DNA of 64,000 bases from Grammothele lineata (GCA_002150815.3 NDFF03000007.1:372001-436000), one strand, 5' to 3'. Shown: positions 19,610-31,641, numbered from the stretch's first letter. Notes: a model not told the origin generated them from the letters alone. Program-made: numbers and translations.

Positions 19610-22600
19610 CTACGCACACTCCACCGTAACCGTCGAGAAATCAAACACCGGCCCCGCATACGGCTGCGCCCTCGCCTCCTCGCTAAACCGTCCCCAATTG
19701 ACCCACCACTCCTCCGCCGCATCATATGCATCATACAAAAACAGCTCCGCGATCTCCTCGAACTGCGCCTTGAGCGTGCCCTCGTCCCACTCGTCCTTCC
19801 GCCTCCTCATATCGTCGTCCCGCGCCCGTTGGGTGGGGCCGTCGGGTAAGGCCATGTGCAGGGCGTTCCCGACGTCGGCGGCGCGCAGGAGGGCGGTGCG
19901 GTGCTCGCGCAGCTCTTGGTAGGCGCAGAGGAAGGAGGGGAGTTGGTCGAGCTGGGAGAGGTGCGAGAAGAGGGCGCCGAGGACGACGGCGTCTTCGACG
20001 GCCATGGAGCAGACGTGGGAGCCGCCGGGCTGTGCGGGGTTTTGGGTTTTGGGTTTTATGTACGTGTGTGCGTGTGAGATGTGGCGCGAAGAGAGGGATA
20101 CGAGGGGGAGAAACACCAGTCAGCATTCACCCTCAACACCCATTCCGCACACACAGAAAGCAGAAAGAAACCCACCATCGACGGGTGCGCAGCGTCACCA
20201 AGGAGGACGATCCTGCCCGAGCCGTCGACCCAGCTCTCGATCGGGTCGTGCACCCTGAACGCGGTGCGGACGAGGTGCGGCGCCATGCGTACCAGGCGTG
20301 CCACGCTGTCCCGGCGATTCGCACAGTGGGGAGCAGTAGAAAAGCGAGGAAAAGGGAGAGGAGAAGAGAAGCACGATCAACCACAACCCCGCGCGCACTA
20401 GGAAGGGAGACTCACTAAGGCCCAAACTCATCCACATTAATCGTATCCGTGGGGACGACCTCATCCCAGCCCTCGTCCGTGCCCTGGGGGTTCGAGTCCT
20501 GCTTGTGGCAGTAGAAGTGGAAGTTGAATTGTTCTTTGGAGCGCTAGATGCGGTTTCGAGGTTAGCTTGGCGGGACGGTGATAGACCCAAGGGGAGGGGA
20601 GGGCGTACCATCGGGTGGCCTGAGAGAGCAAGTAGTGCGGGCGTCAGCGTCCGTCATCCTCCAGAAGACCAGCCCCAAGACGGACTCACCAGCCAAACTC
20701 CTATGAGGCCCCATCCACATCGGCCACTGTACACACACCGCGTCAGCTCCCGACTCCTTACCCTCAACCCCTCTCCCCACACACAAACCCACCCAACCAA
20801 CCCCAAAAAGAAAAACTCACCTCATCCGAAAGCGCATACGCCCTCAACTCCCTATCCCCAAGCATCTCCCGCGCGTCCACCACCCCCGTATACACCGTCA
20901 GCCCCACCTCCCCTCCCTCCCCTCCCTTCCTCTCCCTATCGCCCAGGACGACTTTGCGCACGAGACTGCGTCCCCCATCGGCCCCGACGACGACGTCGGC
21001 TGTGAGCGTTTCCCCAGACGCAAGCGTGACGGAAGGGTTCGGCACCCCGGTAGAACCGGGGTGCACGGCGATGACGGGGGCGGAGAATGTGATGGAGGCG
21101 CCTGAGGAGAGGGCGACGGTGTGTAGGAGTCGGAGCAGGTCGTCGTGCTGTCGCGCGTGTGTGAGCTGGGTGCATACAAGCACCTAGAGTAGGAAGAAAG
21201 GAGGGAGGGAAGGGGGGGGACGTACGTGCGCCATCATGAACTGCCCGCCCGTCTCTGCCATGACGGCCGGCTTCCAGTGGACGTACCCGACGAACTCGCC
21301 GTCCTTGACTGTATGCGGGAGTAGTAGCGATTAATTAGTATATATCCAGTCGTGGAATGAATTGTGAGGGTAGACAAGGATGCAGATGCGCCGTCCCCGA
21401 GGATGAAGCTCGTCAGCCCGCCCAGCTAAGCTTTACGTGCGTTCAAGGCCACAAGCGCGTTTAGATGCCAGAAATCCCCTCCCATACCCGACCGCCCCCG
21501 CGCCTCCCCACGAGCGCGCGAGGACGGAGACAACACAGCGCAGCGCGTCAGGCACACACGCGCGAATAAAAGCCCCGCAGCGCGTGCGCACCACAAGACC
21601 CCCATCATCCCGCCCCGCGCGAGCCCGAGCGCGCAATAAAGCACATACCGGGCTACTACGTCCCGCCCTCCCGGCTGGCTGGCTGGCAGCTGCATCCAGC
21701 CTGAGTACCCCGGCATCTCATCACATCGTGCAGCATCGTGCCCGCCCCATCTACCCGTGCAAAGCAGGCAGTGCCAGGTGAGAGAGCGCAGAAAAAGGCT
21801 CGCGGAGGCATCCCCGCCCGACCCCCAATTCGGAATGATGGGACGTAGTGGACAGGTGTGCCAGTCGACGTGATGAGTCCCATGATAGTCATGGCACGGC
21901 GCGCGGCGACTCAGCGTCTGGCACTCCTTACAAGCCGGTGTTCCGACTGCAGACGGTTGCGGTTGCGGCGCGGGGGGTTCTGGGAATAGAACGAGGAACG
22001 GGCTGTGGCGGGTGGGCGCGAGCGCTGAACTCGGAGCTCCCGCAACGAAAGCGAGGGCGGCGTGCTCCCCCCTGCCTTGACCGTCGATGACGCGCGGGAG
22101 GGGAGGGAGGTGCCTGAGTCGGCATAGAGGAGCCTGCGCGCGAAATACGACGAGCCCGGAGCCACACAAAACGCGCGCGACGCACGATATATGCGCCTTC
22201 CCAGGACCTCTTCATCATCATCCAGAAAGAAGCCCGCCAATAACACCGAACACCGAACGCCAAACACCAAGCCGCCCAAACCACAGAACCCAAACACCAA
22301 AAACACCAAACCAAGCACTCACGATGATGAAACGGCGTGCCCACACAGCGCGTGCACACCCTGTCGAGCTCCTCCTGGCCGACCCACCGGCGGAGGATCT
22401 TGCTCAGGTTCGGGAGCACGCGCACCCCCGCCGCGCGCGACTTCGAGCCCCCGTTTGAGCCCGAGTTTGAGCCCGAGTGCGAGTCCAAGCTGGAGGAGGG
22501 GGAGAGGGAGAAGGGAGGGGGGCGCTGCTCGAGCACGCGCACGCGGTGTCCGGCTTTGGCGAGGGTGCATGCTGCGGCGAGGCCGCCTATGCCTATGGAA

Positions 22601-22917
22601 GGAGGAAGGGGTGAGTTGGTGTCGTATGCGTGCGGGGAAGGAAGGGGAGGGGAGATCGGCAGCCGTAGCGGGGCTGTGCCAGGGCTGAAGACGGGGGCGG
22701 GACGCACTCGCGCCCGAGGTCGAGGAGCAGCGAAGCAGATCGACGCTCGGGGCGGAGAAGCGGGAGCGGGGAGTCGTATAACTTTATGTGTGCGGGGTAC
22801 GCCAGATCGGGCGGGGGTACGGACAACGAGGAAGAGAGACGCACCTCCGCCGACGACGATGAAGTCGAGCCTGAGCGGGGCCGTGCGGTTCACGGGCACT
22901 CCATCCACCGGTGCCAT
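19610..22917 (-). CDS. FAD-dependent monooxygenase, salicylate-hydroxylase type, about 9 exons
   Basis: Flavoprotein aromatic-ring or related hydroxylase using NAD(P)H and O2; the substrate is unknown. Traced exons: 22917-22845 (DFIVVGG), 22592-22323, 21308-21226, 21183-20821, then short exons to the last one, which ends at 19610. The first junction creates the dinucleotide-binding motif VVGGGIGGLAAACTLAKAG. Next come RVLEQ, GVRVLPNLSKIL, WKPAVMAETGGQFMMAH, the VVGADGGRSLVR (DG) motif and IVLLGDAAHPSM (GD motif binding the ribityl chain), then GGSHVCSMAVEDAVVLGALF. Two structural oddities are an 11-base exon (20619-20609) and a 1014-base intron (22322-21309). There is no signal peptide or membrane segment. 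Confident on family, not on substrate. Confidence 0.85.
21309..22322 (-). other. Unusually long intron in the FAD monooxygenase gene
   Basis: A GTGAGT donor and an ATACAG acceptor are both in phase (CAT C | TC AAG). The other introns of this gene are mostly well under 300 bases. The intron holds an open minus-strand frame of about 250 codons without any recognisable motif. Confidence 0.6.
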
Positions 22918-25809
22918 CCGTGCGAGCGTCGTAGCGTCGTAGAGCGAAGTACCGTAGAGTGGCGGGCGGGCGAGCGAAGAGAGGCGGGGAGGAAGGAGAT
23001 CCGAGAAATGTGGGCGTGGGCGTGGGCGCGGGAAGGGAGAAGTGGGGCGTCGAGGAAGAGGAAGAGCAGAAGCCCTGGTGTGCGCGGCGCGGGAGAGGGA
23101 AAGCACAAGGGGTCGGAGTCGGACGAGGGAAGGGAAGAGAGGGAGAGGGGGAAGAGCGGCCTGGGCACGAGAGATATGTATCTTGGCCCACAGGCTCTCG
23201 CTCGCTACTTGCCCTGCCGTCAGCCTGTCCAAGCCATGCGAGCTCCTTTTCGTTCCCGCGCGCGCGGGGGCTCGGACGCTGGGCGACCCGGCAGCTTTCC
23301 ATATCGGACGCGCCCTGCCCGAGCGCCAGGCCCCGAGCCTCGACGTCCTCCCCCTCCCGCGCTCGGTGATTGGTCCTTTCATCAACTTGCCGTCATTGCC
23401 CGCCCGGAGCGCGCTCGGGCCCTGGCACCTGCCCTCGAGGCTCGAGCTCTTGTTCGCTCGCTGCTGCAGTTACCTACTGAGGACGAGTGAAAGAGGGGAG
23501 TCGCGGAAGAGAACCAGGAGGATCAGGCCCCGTGCTAAGGCTTCTCACACACTCGTCACGCGCGAGCGGCGATTCGCGAAGAACGCCGCCTCAGGCTCGG
23601 GGACGGGGGCGGAGACAGGGCGGCGGATCCTTCACTCCACCGCGATCCCCCATCATAACCGCCTCATGAATCCATGCTTGGAAGAGACAATAAGCACATC
23701 GCGCCCAGCGAGCTCCTCGTGGGCTATGACAACCCTCCTCCAAGTCTCTCCCTCGCCCGCGCTGTGCGGAGAGGCTGGGAGATGCCGCTCACCGTTCAGA
23801 CCCCAGACCCGTCAGTGTCATGAAAAAAGGTACGCGGGGCCTCCGCATCGGATTCCGGAATTCAGACAGCATCGCGGTGCGAAATGCATCGTGTCCTCGG
23901 AGACCCCCGAGCGCCCGCCGTGTGTGCTTGCGGTCGTGCGAACGAAGCGGCATTATCGCGACATGGGTTGACAAGTGCTAGTGATTGTCGCCCGCACGAG
24001 GTGGGTACTTCTGCCAGCATGCACTGCAGCTGCAGACGATGATGACGATGTGCTAGCAAGCGAGAGTAGGACGATATCCGGAATGTACGCTCGAGGTGGA
24101 TCGCGGGATCATCTTCACCTTGAACTTCATCATCAACATCGGGAACCCGATGCTCAAGCGATCGAAAGACCCCGCGCGCGGGACTGCGCGGGAGGCACCC
24201 AGCCGAGGCCCGGGGTCCGTGATTCATCATGGTCCATCATGCATACATGCAGAGTCCTTCCAGGAAAGCACAGCGCGTTCTACGTTCTGATCCACGCTGT
24301 GTGAATTGTCATCATTATGTCAGAACCGACTAAGTACTACTGGGCGGGACTATAAAGCTAGAACTGAACTTCCGCCTCCTAGGCATTCTTTGCGGACCCA
24401 CTTACTGGCTAGTAGTGCGGCAGCAGTACTAGTGTTCTATCCGATTTTCGAGCACACAGCCTAACGTGTCTAGTAACTAAGACTTCACGGGGGAGAGCGA
24501 TCCAATCCGATCCGTCCGAAGGACGCTCACTCCTCCAGATGAACCCCGCACCACTGTCGACGTCGATCGAGCAGGCCTTCAATGAAGAGAGATGGAAGAT
24601 ACGACATCTGCACAATACACTACTGAGCGCATGTCCGAGTTGGCTCGTATCTGCTTAATTATCGGTCCTGTTCCGAGTCGACGTTCCGAGCTTCCGATTT
24701 AAGGACATACGTTAGGCACATAGTTCAGCAGCCTCGGGGGCATCGCGGAAGCAGCTCAAGACCGATCTTTCTGGATTCTCTCACCTCACGAACTACTACT
24801 GTGGTGCTATCAACGCGATTCCACGAGGCCCGAGGACTAAGGATCCATGAGGAACACTTTACCTCTGCACGCTCGACCCCACACAAGGAAAGTCGAAAGC
24901 GCACCTACTCTGTGATCTACTCAAATACGCGAGATCATTGGTTGTCTTCCCATCCTCTCACCTCCCGGGTGATATAGAACCAGCCTGCCCGTGATCCTCG
25001 AGCATACCTTCACGAGCATCCGTGGTCGATCGCGCTTCCCCGCCTCGAAGCTCGAAATCACGCTCAAACACGCTCTAAACGCTACTGATCCCCGGCTAAT
25101 GAAAAAACGTCGAATGTTTGAACGTTTGAACATCCACCCCATCCTTCGAGGCCCCGAAGCGAATTTGCGACCCTCGAGCTTCGAGTTTCGAACGTCGAGC
25201 CGATAAATCCTCTCAAATCCCGATCACGCTTCCCCGCCTCCTTGATATCCTCGACGTCATCTCACCGTACGCGAAACCCATCACCCCACACCCAACCAAA
25301 AGAAACCAAAAAGAAAAATGGTCCATTCGAAAATGTCCACATCAACCAAAAACCACAACCAAAAACTAAGTTAGAACCAGAACCAGAACCAGATACACGC
25401 GCACACCTCCCGAGATGCGGACGAGCGAGGTCGTGTGGGTCATATAGGGGCGGGTGGGTGAGGGCGCGCCGTGGGGCGGCCTGCAGGTATATATTTCGGG
25501 CTCGGTGCGGGTGAGGGCGCGGGAGCGGGGTGATCGTAAGCGTACGTGCGGGCGTGCGGGCGGGCGTGTGTGCATCGGGGGAGGAGGGACGGGGGATGGG
25601 AGCAGCGGTGGATATGATAGGTAAGGTGGGATAGGAGGGGTAGAGAGGTAAGAGGCAGACAGACGAACGACGTACGGTCCCGTCCTGTGTAACAATAAGC
25701 AGCGTCCAGTGTCACTTCATCTCCCCCTTTCCCCTTTCCCCTTTCCCCTCCCCACTCCCCTCCTTCCCCCTCCCTTCCCTTCCCCATCCCTTCGGAGCCT
25801 TCGCCAGCA
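22918..25809. other. GC-rich intergenic stretch with no supported gene
   Basis: Open frames of up to 309 codons occur on both strands between 22.8 and 24.0 kb, but they are Arg, Gly, Ala and Pro rich, overlap each other and have no motif; high GC explains them. Around 25.73-25.76 kb there is a short CCCCTTT tandem run. Short repeats of GCTTCCCCGCCTC occur at about 25037 and 25228. Confidence 0.4.
25731..25756. repeat. CCCCTTT short tandem repeat
   Basis: Three to four head-to-tail units of a seven-base pyrimidine motif, just beyond the stop codon of the glycosyltransferase gene. The minus strand is G-rich, with four GGGG tracts that could form a G-quadruplex in the transcript's 3' region. 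Confidence 0.6.
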
Positions 25810-27714
25810 TCACCGCGCATACCCAGTCTGCATCTCCATCGGCGGCTGCTCGTATCCCCTCTGTTGCCCCCCATATTGCCCCTGCCCTCCCTGCCCCCCC
25901 GCCTGCTGCGGCTGGGGAGAGAACGGCTGGCCGGGATACTGCCCCTGCGGATAACTCGGCGTCGTGGGCACCTTCTCGGTGTACCCGCCCGCGCCCGCGG
26001 CGGCGGCGGCGGCGGAGTTGCCCGAGTCGGCGGCGGCGGTGGCTGCGCGGGCGTCGCCGATGCCGGCGCGGGTGCCCCAGCCGGTCTGTGATGTGTTGCG
26101 TCGTGGTGCGGTGTGAAGGGAAAGAAGAAGAGAAAAAGGAAAGCAGCTCGGTGAGCGAACGCAGTGACAGGAGAGAGGAGGAAAAACGCACCTCGTGCAA
26201 AGTGAAGAGCGCGTAGAGCTTCATGATGGAGAAGTAGTACCCGAAGAGGATGAACGCGGGCACGTGGATCACGTCTTGCGGGCGGTGCCACAGGTGCGGG
26301 AGCAGCTTCGCGGTGCGGGTCGCGAGGAGCCACACGAAGTAGCTCACGATCACGTTCCTGGTAGGGATGGGGTTGGGGGGAGGGGGGGGTGCGACGGATT
26401 CGTTAGTCGCCGTGCTTGCTGCGGCCCGGGAGCAGTAACGGGGGAAGACTCACCACCACGGCAGGTGGAAACCGCCCTGGTCGAGCGGGATGGTCGACTT
26501 GTAGACGACGACGCCGACGAAGAAGGGTCCAGCGAGGAGGGTGAGCGGGTTGAAGAGCTTGTCCACCTAAGCACACGCACGTCAGCCCCCTTCCCCCAGC
26601 CGGCGCAGCTCCCCGGTCTCGACGGCGCTTACCATCGTGTACGCAACATAAGGGTGGGCGGTCCAGATGTAGCGCTCCGTGAAGAGGGAGCGAATGTCCG
26701 AGCGCCAGGTGTTGCGCGTCCACCTGAGGACCTGCTTGAGGAAGCGCCAGTTGGGCTTCATCGTCGAGAGCAGCTCCGCCTCCTTACAGCACTGCACGTA
26801 CGTGCTCCACCCGTGCGCGACCATCCACCGGGTGAGGAACTTGTCGTCGCCCGAGTTGAGCTGGTACTTGCCGAGCCAGTAGTCGTGCGTGAAGCCGTGC
26901 AGGAACTCGGGGTCCTTCAGGATGACCGTGCGGTACGCGGCCGTGCGCCCCGAGAGGCAGGGCAGGCCGCCGTCGATGTGCGTCGAGGACGCGATCTCGA
27001 TGTTGCGGATCGAGAGCCGGAAGGCGGCGAGGACCTCCCAGACGGTCATGCGGTCCCCGACGGGCTGCACGCGCTGGGAGGTGCCGACCCCGCCAACCTT
27101 CTGGTCCTCGAAGCAGGCGAGGACGTACGGGAGGAGGGTGGGGGGCCAGATGGCGTCGTCGTCGGCGAAGACGATGATGTCGGTGGTGGTGTTCTTGATG
27201 CCGTGGGACATCTGGAGGCGTTTGTTGGCGAAGGGGACGGTCAGGACGCGGATGCGCTCGGGGTCGACGGCGTTGGCGAGCTCCTGGAGCGGGCCGAGCA
27301 TCTTCTCCTCGGTGATGATGAGGATCTCCTTGGGCTTGCCGACGAGCCAGGAGTGGGCGGCCTCCTTGAACTCCTCGCCGGCGTCGATGGTGGGGACGAT
27401 GATGGTGACATCCTCCTCTGCGATGTACGTCGGGTTCTCGGGGAGGGGCACGGGGCGGTAGGTGAGGGAGGCGGCAATACGGATTAGATACCAGAGGTAA
27501 CGATAAAAGCTGCGGGGGGCGTCCCAGTGTGAGCGGCGGATGAACGATGCAGGCTTGGACGCTGTGCACGCACCCAATGACCCCAAACGGTACAACTGTG
27601 GCGGACGAGGGTGGAGACGCAGGGGCGGCACGGGTGAGCGGGACGCAGCGGGGGGCGCAGCAGACGGGCGAGGCACTCACAGACGGGGAACTTGTCCGAG
27701 GTCAGGCGGAGCAT
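25810..27714 (-). CDS. Family 2 glycosyltransferase, Cps1/hyaluronan-synthase type
   Basis: Predicted membrane polysaccharide synthase of about 500 residues that polymerises sugar from a nucleotide sugar; the sugar cannot be read from sequence. Exons begin 27714-27681 (MLRLTSDKFPV) and 27595-27574 (22 bases), then a long exon from 27509. The hydrophobic N-terminal segment FYRYLWYLIRIAASLTY precedes VTIIVPTIDAG. Then come IIVFADDDAIWPP (nucleotide-sugar Asp motif), GGLPCLSGRTAAYR, SGDDKFLTRW (acceptor/base Asp-Asp) and QVLRWTRNTW (QxxRW), the full set for a processive GT2. At least three C-terminal membrane segments follow (GPFFVGVVVY, VIVSYFVWLLATRTAK, VPAFILFGYYFSIM). The last exon is a disordered Gly/Gln/Tyr-rich tail. 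It resembles Cryptococcus Cps1, which makes hyaluronic acid, but that activity is not proven for this protein. Confidence 0.85.
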
Positions 27715-28416
27715 GGCTCTACGACCTCGAGAGCGCGGGGCGGGCGAAAGGAAAGAGCAGAAGGAGACAAACGAGCGGCGGAGGCGTCGAGGACGGTGCT
27801 GGGCGGTCGCGGCAGCGCGACGAGGGGGGCGTTGGCGAAGCCTTTCAGCGAGTGCGGCCGCGTCCCTCCGCACGACCGGCGGAGTCCGAATTGCCTGCCA
27901 TACCCAGCAGCCAGCCGCCCGCGTCCCTGATCCGGCCTCGCCGTTCGCTCGCCGCTCGTCCTTTCTCGCCCCCGCACCGGGCGACGCGGCCATCGTGCCC
28001 GTCAGCCCCGCCTCCACCAGCCCAGTGCCTTCTTCCAGGGCAGTGCGTCATCGTCACCCCTCGCCGCGACCTGCACGACTCTGCATATCCACCGGACGCC
28101 CCTCCTCGGTGCAGCGCCCAAGGCGCGCAGACCGAACGAAAACAGAACAAGGCGCTGGCCGCTGTCATCATTGCGTAGTCGACGTGCGTGCTTGGGCATG
28201 GAGACGACGCAGGCGGCGTGGTGTGGAAGCCCGCGCCTCGCCCGCCTTCATGGCGTGGCCCGTATCGCCGTCAGCCTCTCTTTTCATACCCGGCGCACCC
28301 GATATCCCCATTTCCCTCCGCTTTGAATACGTGAGAGGCTGCAAGGCACCGGGCATAGTCCGCGAGAAAACGAGCGCGGTTGGCCTCCGCCAGAGGGAAC
28401 GAGACAAAAACAACAC

Positions 28417-28497
28417 GCTAGCAGCAGGATTAGAACCTGCGGGGGCGACGCCCAAGTGATAGTGAACATAAAATTCAAATAACTCGGCCATATCAGC
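28417..28497 (-). tRNA. tRNA-like Pol III unit, probably a degenerate class II (Leu/Ser-type) tRNA
   Basis: On the minus strand an A-box-like TGGCCGAGTT is followed by a B box GGTTCTAATCC. The latter sits in a perfect five-pair T arm (GCAGG/CCTGC). Just before it is a perfect variable-arm hairpin (GGGC GTC GCCC), as in Leu and Ser tRNAs. A T5 Pol III terminator follows at 28410-28406. Against a working tRNA, the acceptor stem has one mismatch and two wobbles, the D arm lacks its GGC partner, and no anticodon stem can be drawn in the AT-rich middle. A pseudo-tRNA or the head of a tRNA-derived SINE fits best. Confidence 0.35.
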
Positions 28498-30853
28498 GAG
28501 GGCGCTTATCAAATTTTACTTACTGCCTCCTTAGTTACCATACTAATTCAGTTCAACGCGCATTTGTGTTCGCTTTGCCGAGTCCACTTCCCGAACTCCG
28601 TCCGTCATCCCCGTAAACATTGTGGACATGAACTTCTCACTGTGACTGAACATCATCAAGCACGAATGGCCAACACGAATGCAATACGATCGCAGCTATC
28701 TCTGTTAATCAAGGTAAGTTTTTCCGCAGCGTTTCAGAGTTTGACTGATCGTGACGGCTGGACTTGGACTCGAACAGCCTCAGGCCGATCCGAACTAGCA
28801 AAGGCTCCACCTCACGGAAACAGCCTCAAGAGCTAACCATGAGGTGCAGCACGGAGTCGACTTCTAAACAGCCTCGATGAGTTTGAATTGTCTACAATGC
28901 TGACTTGTACGTACAACTTGAGCCTGCTGCTATCCGAGTTCATGCGCGTTTTTCTTGAAGCACCTCTTGGGGCGCACCCTCACGCTGTCTACTTGTGGAT
29001 CTCCACAATCTGCGTCATTCAACCAAACGGTACGTCTTCCTGGCCTCGCGTCTTGAAGCTGATGGAACTGCAGAGAACGAGCACCCCCCGGATCTAGAGA
29101 TAGTATACGCACGTTCTTGGCCATGCGTACGAGGACATTTACCCCGGTTACGCAGCTTCCCCGACCTATACTAAGTATTACGTTGAGATAGACAGGTTAA
29201 CTAGTCGCAGCCGGGGTACACGATCAATGCGGCAGCTCAAGAGTTAACATCGGCGTCGTACTGGTTGCCTTTGTGTCCTGGTTCGCGACCCTCGTCCTCC
29301 CAAGTACAGTCTGCGTTGCGTAGGCTCCATAGCGTCTTAGCACGATCGGTAATATCCCGTCTCTTCCACCCCAATCACGACGAGTCGTGAGCGAGTACGA
29401 CTTGGATAGCTGTGAGCTTCGACGATGTCCAGGCCGTAAAGAACGAGTTAGGTGCGACACCCGCCGGGCCGCCCCGGCCTCCAACGAATCGCTCGCGTGA
29501 GTAGCCCTCGGGAGCACTACGAGCAATGCGCTCGAGCGATCCCGGTTACAAAGGCTGACGTTGGGGACGTCTACGTTCGAGGAACGGGTGCGATAGCTCG
29601 TCGCCGGACTCAGCGCCCGGTATCGTCTGCGGGAGGGCTTGCTCTCGAGATCTGCACGCTGCACGCTGCACGTGTGGGTTCTGGAGGAATCAGGACGCGC
29701 CCCGAGTGAGGTCGCCTCTGCATGACGCATCTCGCGCACTTCTTGGGGAAAGACGAGGGGCGAGGAGGGGGGGGCGGAAAAGCGGGGCTCGGAAGTGTGT
29801 TACGGATCTGAATCTGTGGGCAGTACGCACTAGCCGACTTTTCATGGGCTGAGGACGTACCAACCACTCAGCATTCTGTCTGTGTCATAGTCTCTATATC
29901 TCGACAACTTCCTCGGCGGCCCGCGTAGACCGTACAAGTACAGGCTTGAGACTTGAGACACTCGTGCGCCGCGCCCTACCTCGAGGCCAGGTAATGTCAC
30001 TCAACCGCTGGGGTCAGCTAGACGGTCCTTGAGCGAATAGAGGCAGTGAAGGGAGAGGGGGGGTCATTCATCGATTATAGTCGCGCTCTAGGACCGCCCT
30101 AGGCTGCACATTACTTACTGGACGGGGTTGCTAAGTCGTAGCGGAACGGCTGTCCACTATCCGCGGCCGAGCACATCTGGACCTGGACCTGTACGGCAGC
30201 GTAAATTTTCCAGAAGAAACCGTCGCCCTGAGGTCGCCCTTTGCGAGTATGTCGACAGCGCCTCCGGCCGGTGCCGTGGTCAGCCTTAACAGCGTAGTTG
30301 TACCCACTTGATGTCGATCATGTAGATAATGAACGTCACGGCGGAGGGAGAAGTAGGATGGGCAGCAAGAGAAGTGGCTAGGGGTGCATGCGAGTAGAGG
30401 AGCTGAACAAACATGAGCGTCCTAGTTCTAGTTTGGGTGCAAGAAGGTGCGAGAGCCCGACACGATTGGTCAACCCGTTCTACGTGACGTCCGGGGCCAT
30501 TCGGGCCCGCAAGCGACATTCTAGTCCCTGCGAAGCATCTTACCCCGTTCTCGTGTTCCGGTACGAAGCCTTCGGACGACACACCGCGAAACTTTGGCTA
30601 AAGTTTGGTTGGTACTAGAGCGTGCACCGTGACTAGAGCGACACTAGATCGACATTTTTCTTCGGGTCCTGTCTCTCGACGCCCCGAGTGGTCCTGTGGT
30701 TTGTCAAGGCGACGGGCCCACTGTCCGCCTGATACGCCGAGATCTGCCCTTGTGCTCCGTCCGCGAGAGTTGAAGAGCGAAGATCCGAATAACAACTCAC
30801 GCAGACGTTTGGGCCGCTACGTGGCGGGAACTTACTTACCCTGCGCGCGCGGG

Positions 30854-30863
30854 ACGAACGTGC
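30854..30863 (+). promoter_or_regulatory. ACGAACGTGC element, copy 1, upstream of the phosphate transporter
   Basis: Exact ten-base match to the two other copies at 31064 and 31527, about 780 bases before the transporter ATG. The core AACGTG is the reverse complement of CACGTT, a known lower-affinity Pho4 site in yeast PHO promoters; use here is inferred. Confidence 0.35.
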
Positions 30864-31063
30864 GTCGCTTCGTCGGGCCCGAGTCCGGTTACGCTCGCGG
30901 CACTTCCCGCCCGCGGGGACGTCATGTCACTCCAACGGTCTGGCGCGGGGCGCTCACGCTGGTAGGCACGAACAAGGCGTTGTTTGCCTCTATGGATCCG
31001 CGCCAAGTCCTCTTAGGGAGGCGTTCAGTAGAATACGCGAACGCAGCGGCAGCTGGGGCAAAG

Positions 31064-31073
31064 ACGAACGTGC
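31064..31073 (+). promoter_or_regulatory. ACGAACGTGC element, copy 2
   Basis: Second exact copy, about 570 bases before the transporter ATG. Confidence 0.35.
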
Positions 31074-31526
31074 AGACGAGGCGGGTGGTTGGCTCGGATG
31101 GACGTGCCATCACCATGGGGGCGCCTCGAAGAAGCTGATCCCTGACGAAACTCCAACGCTGCGGGCAGTGGAATATATTGTCAGGCGGGTCCACTAGCGC
31201 GCGGAGCATGTGGTGCACCTGTAACCACTGGCCACAAATGCAGCCCTAGAGCTCACTAAATTGGCACATATCTGGAGACGACGGGGACGCTACGCTCGAA
31301 AGAGGCGCGGAGGCAAAAGGTCCAGAGCGAAAGGAGGGACTCGGCTCGACGAGAGGGCTGGCGATCGGTTTGTGTGGCTGTGCCGGGGGGTCGGGCATCG
31401 GCGCTCCGTTTGCCGAAGCCACGCGAGCCGTAAAATCGACGATTTTGGCGCCACCGCTTCCTCTCTTTGACCGCCCGCTCGTCTCATAAGTGGGCCAGCT
31501 GTGGAGTCCCCGTCCCCTCCCAGCCA

Positions 31527-31536
31527 ACGAACGTGC
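31527..31536 (+). promoter_or_regulatory. ACGAACGTGC element, copy 3
   Basis: Third exact copy, about 106 bases before the transporter ATG. It is the best placed of the three to act as a proximal site. Confidence 0.4.
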
Positions 31537-31641
31537 GCACCCTCAACGCGAACCGTCTCCGCTGTCCTCTGACCCGCCCTCGTCATATAGGTCGTTCCCC
31601 GGGCTTGCCTCGCTTGTTCCGCTCCCACACATCTCTACATC

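Larger units (their letters stand above)
27715..31641. other. Long intergenic stretch between the glycosyltransferase and phosphate transporter genes
   Basis: Nearly 4 kb with no supported protein gene. It holds a tRNA-like Pol III unit (28417-28497) and, near its right end, three exact copies of a ten-base element upstream of the transporter. A plus-strand frame of 177 codons (30605-31138) has no motif and is left out. Confidence 0.4.

Noticed and set aside
22786..23971. Plus-strand frames of 234 and 309 codons.
   Set aside because: Arg/Gly/Ser-rich, overlapping other frames and the first exon of the FAD monooxygenase; no motif or splice pattern.
26195..27487. A 430-codon plus-strand frame.
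   Set aside because: Antisense to the glycosyltransferase exons, whose catalytic motifs are clear on the minus strand.
28740..28790. GTTCGAGTCC on the minus strand, resembling a tRNA B box.
   Set aside because: No complementary T stem, acceptor stem or A box around it.
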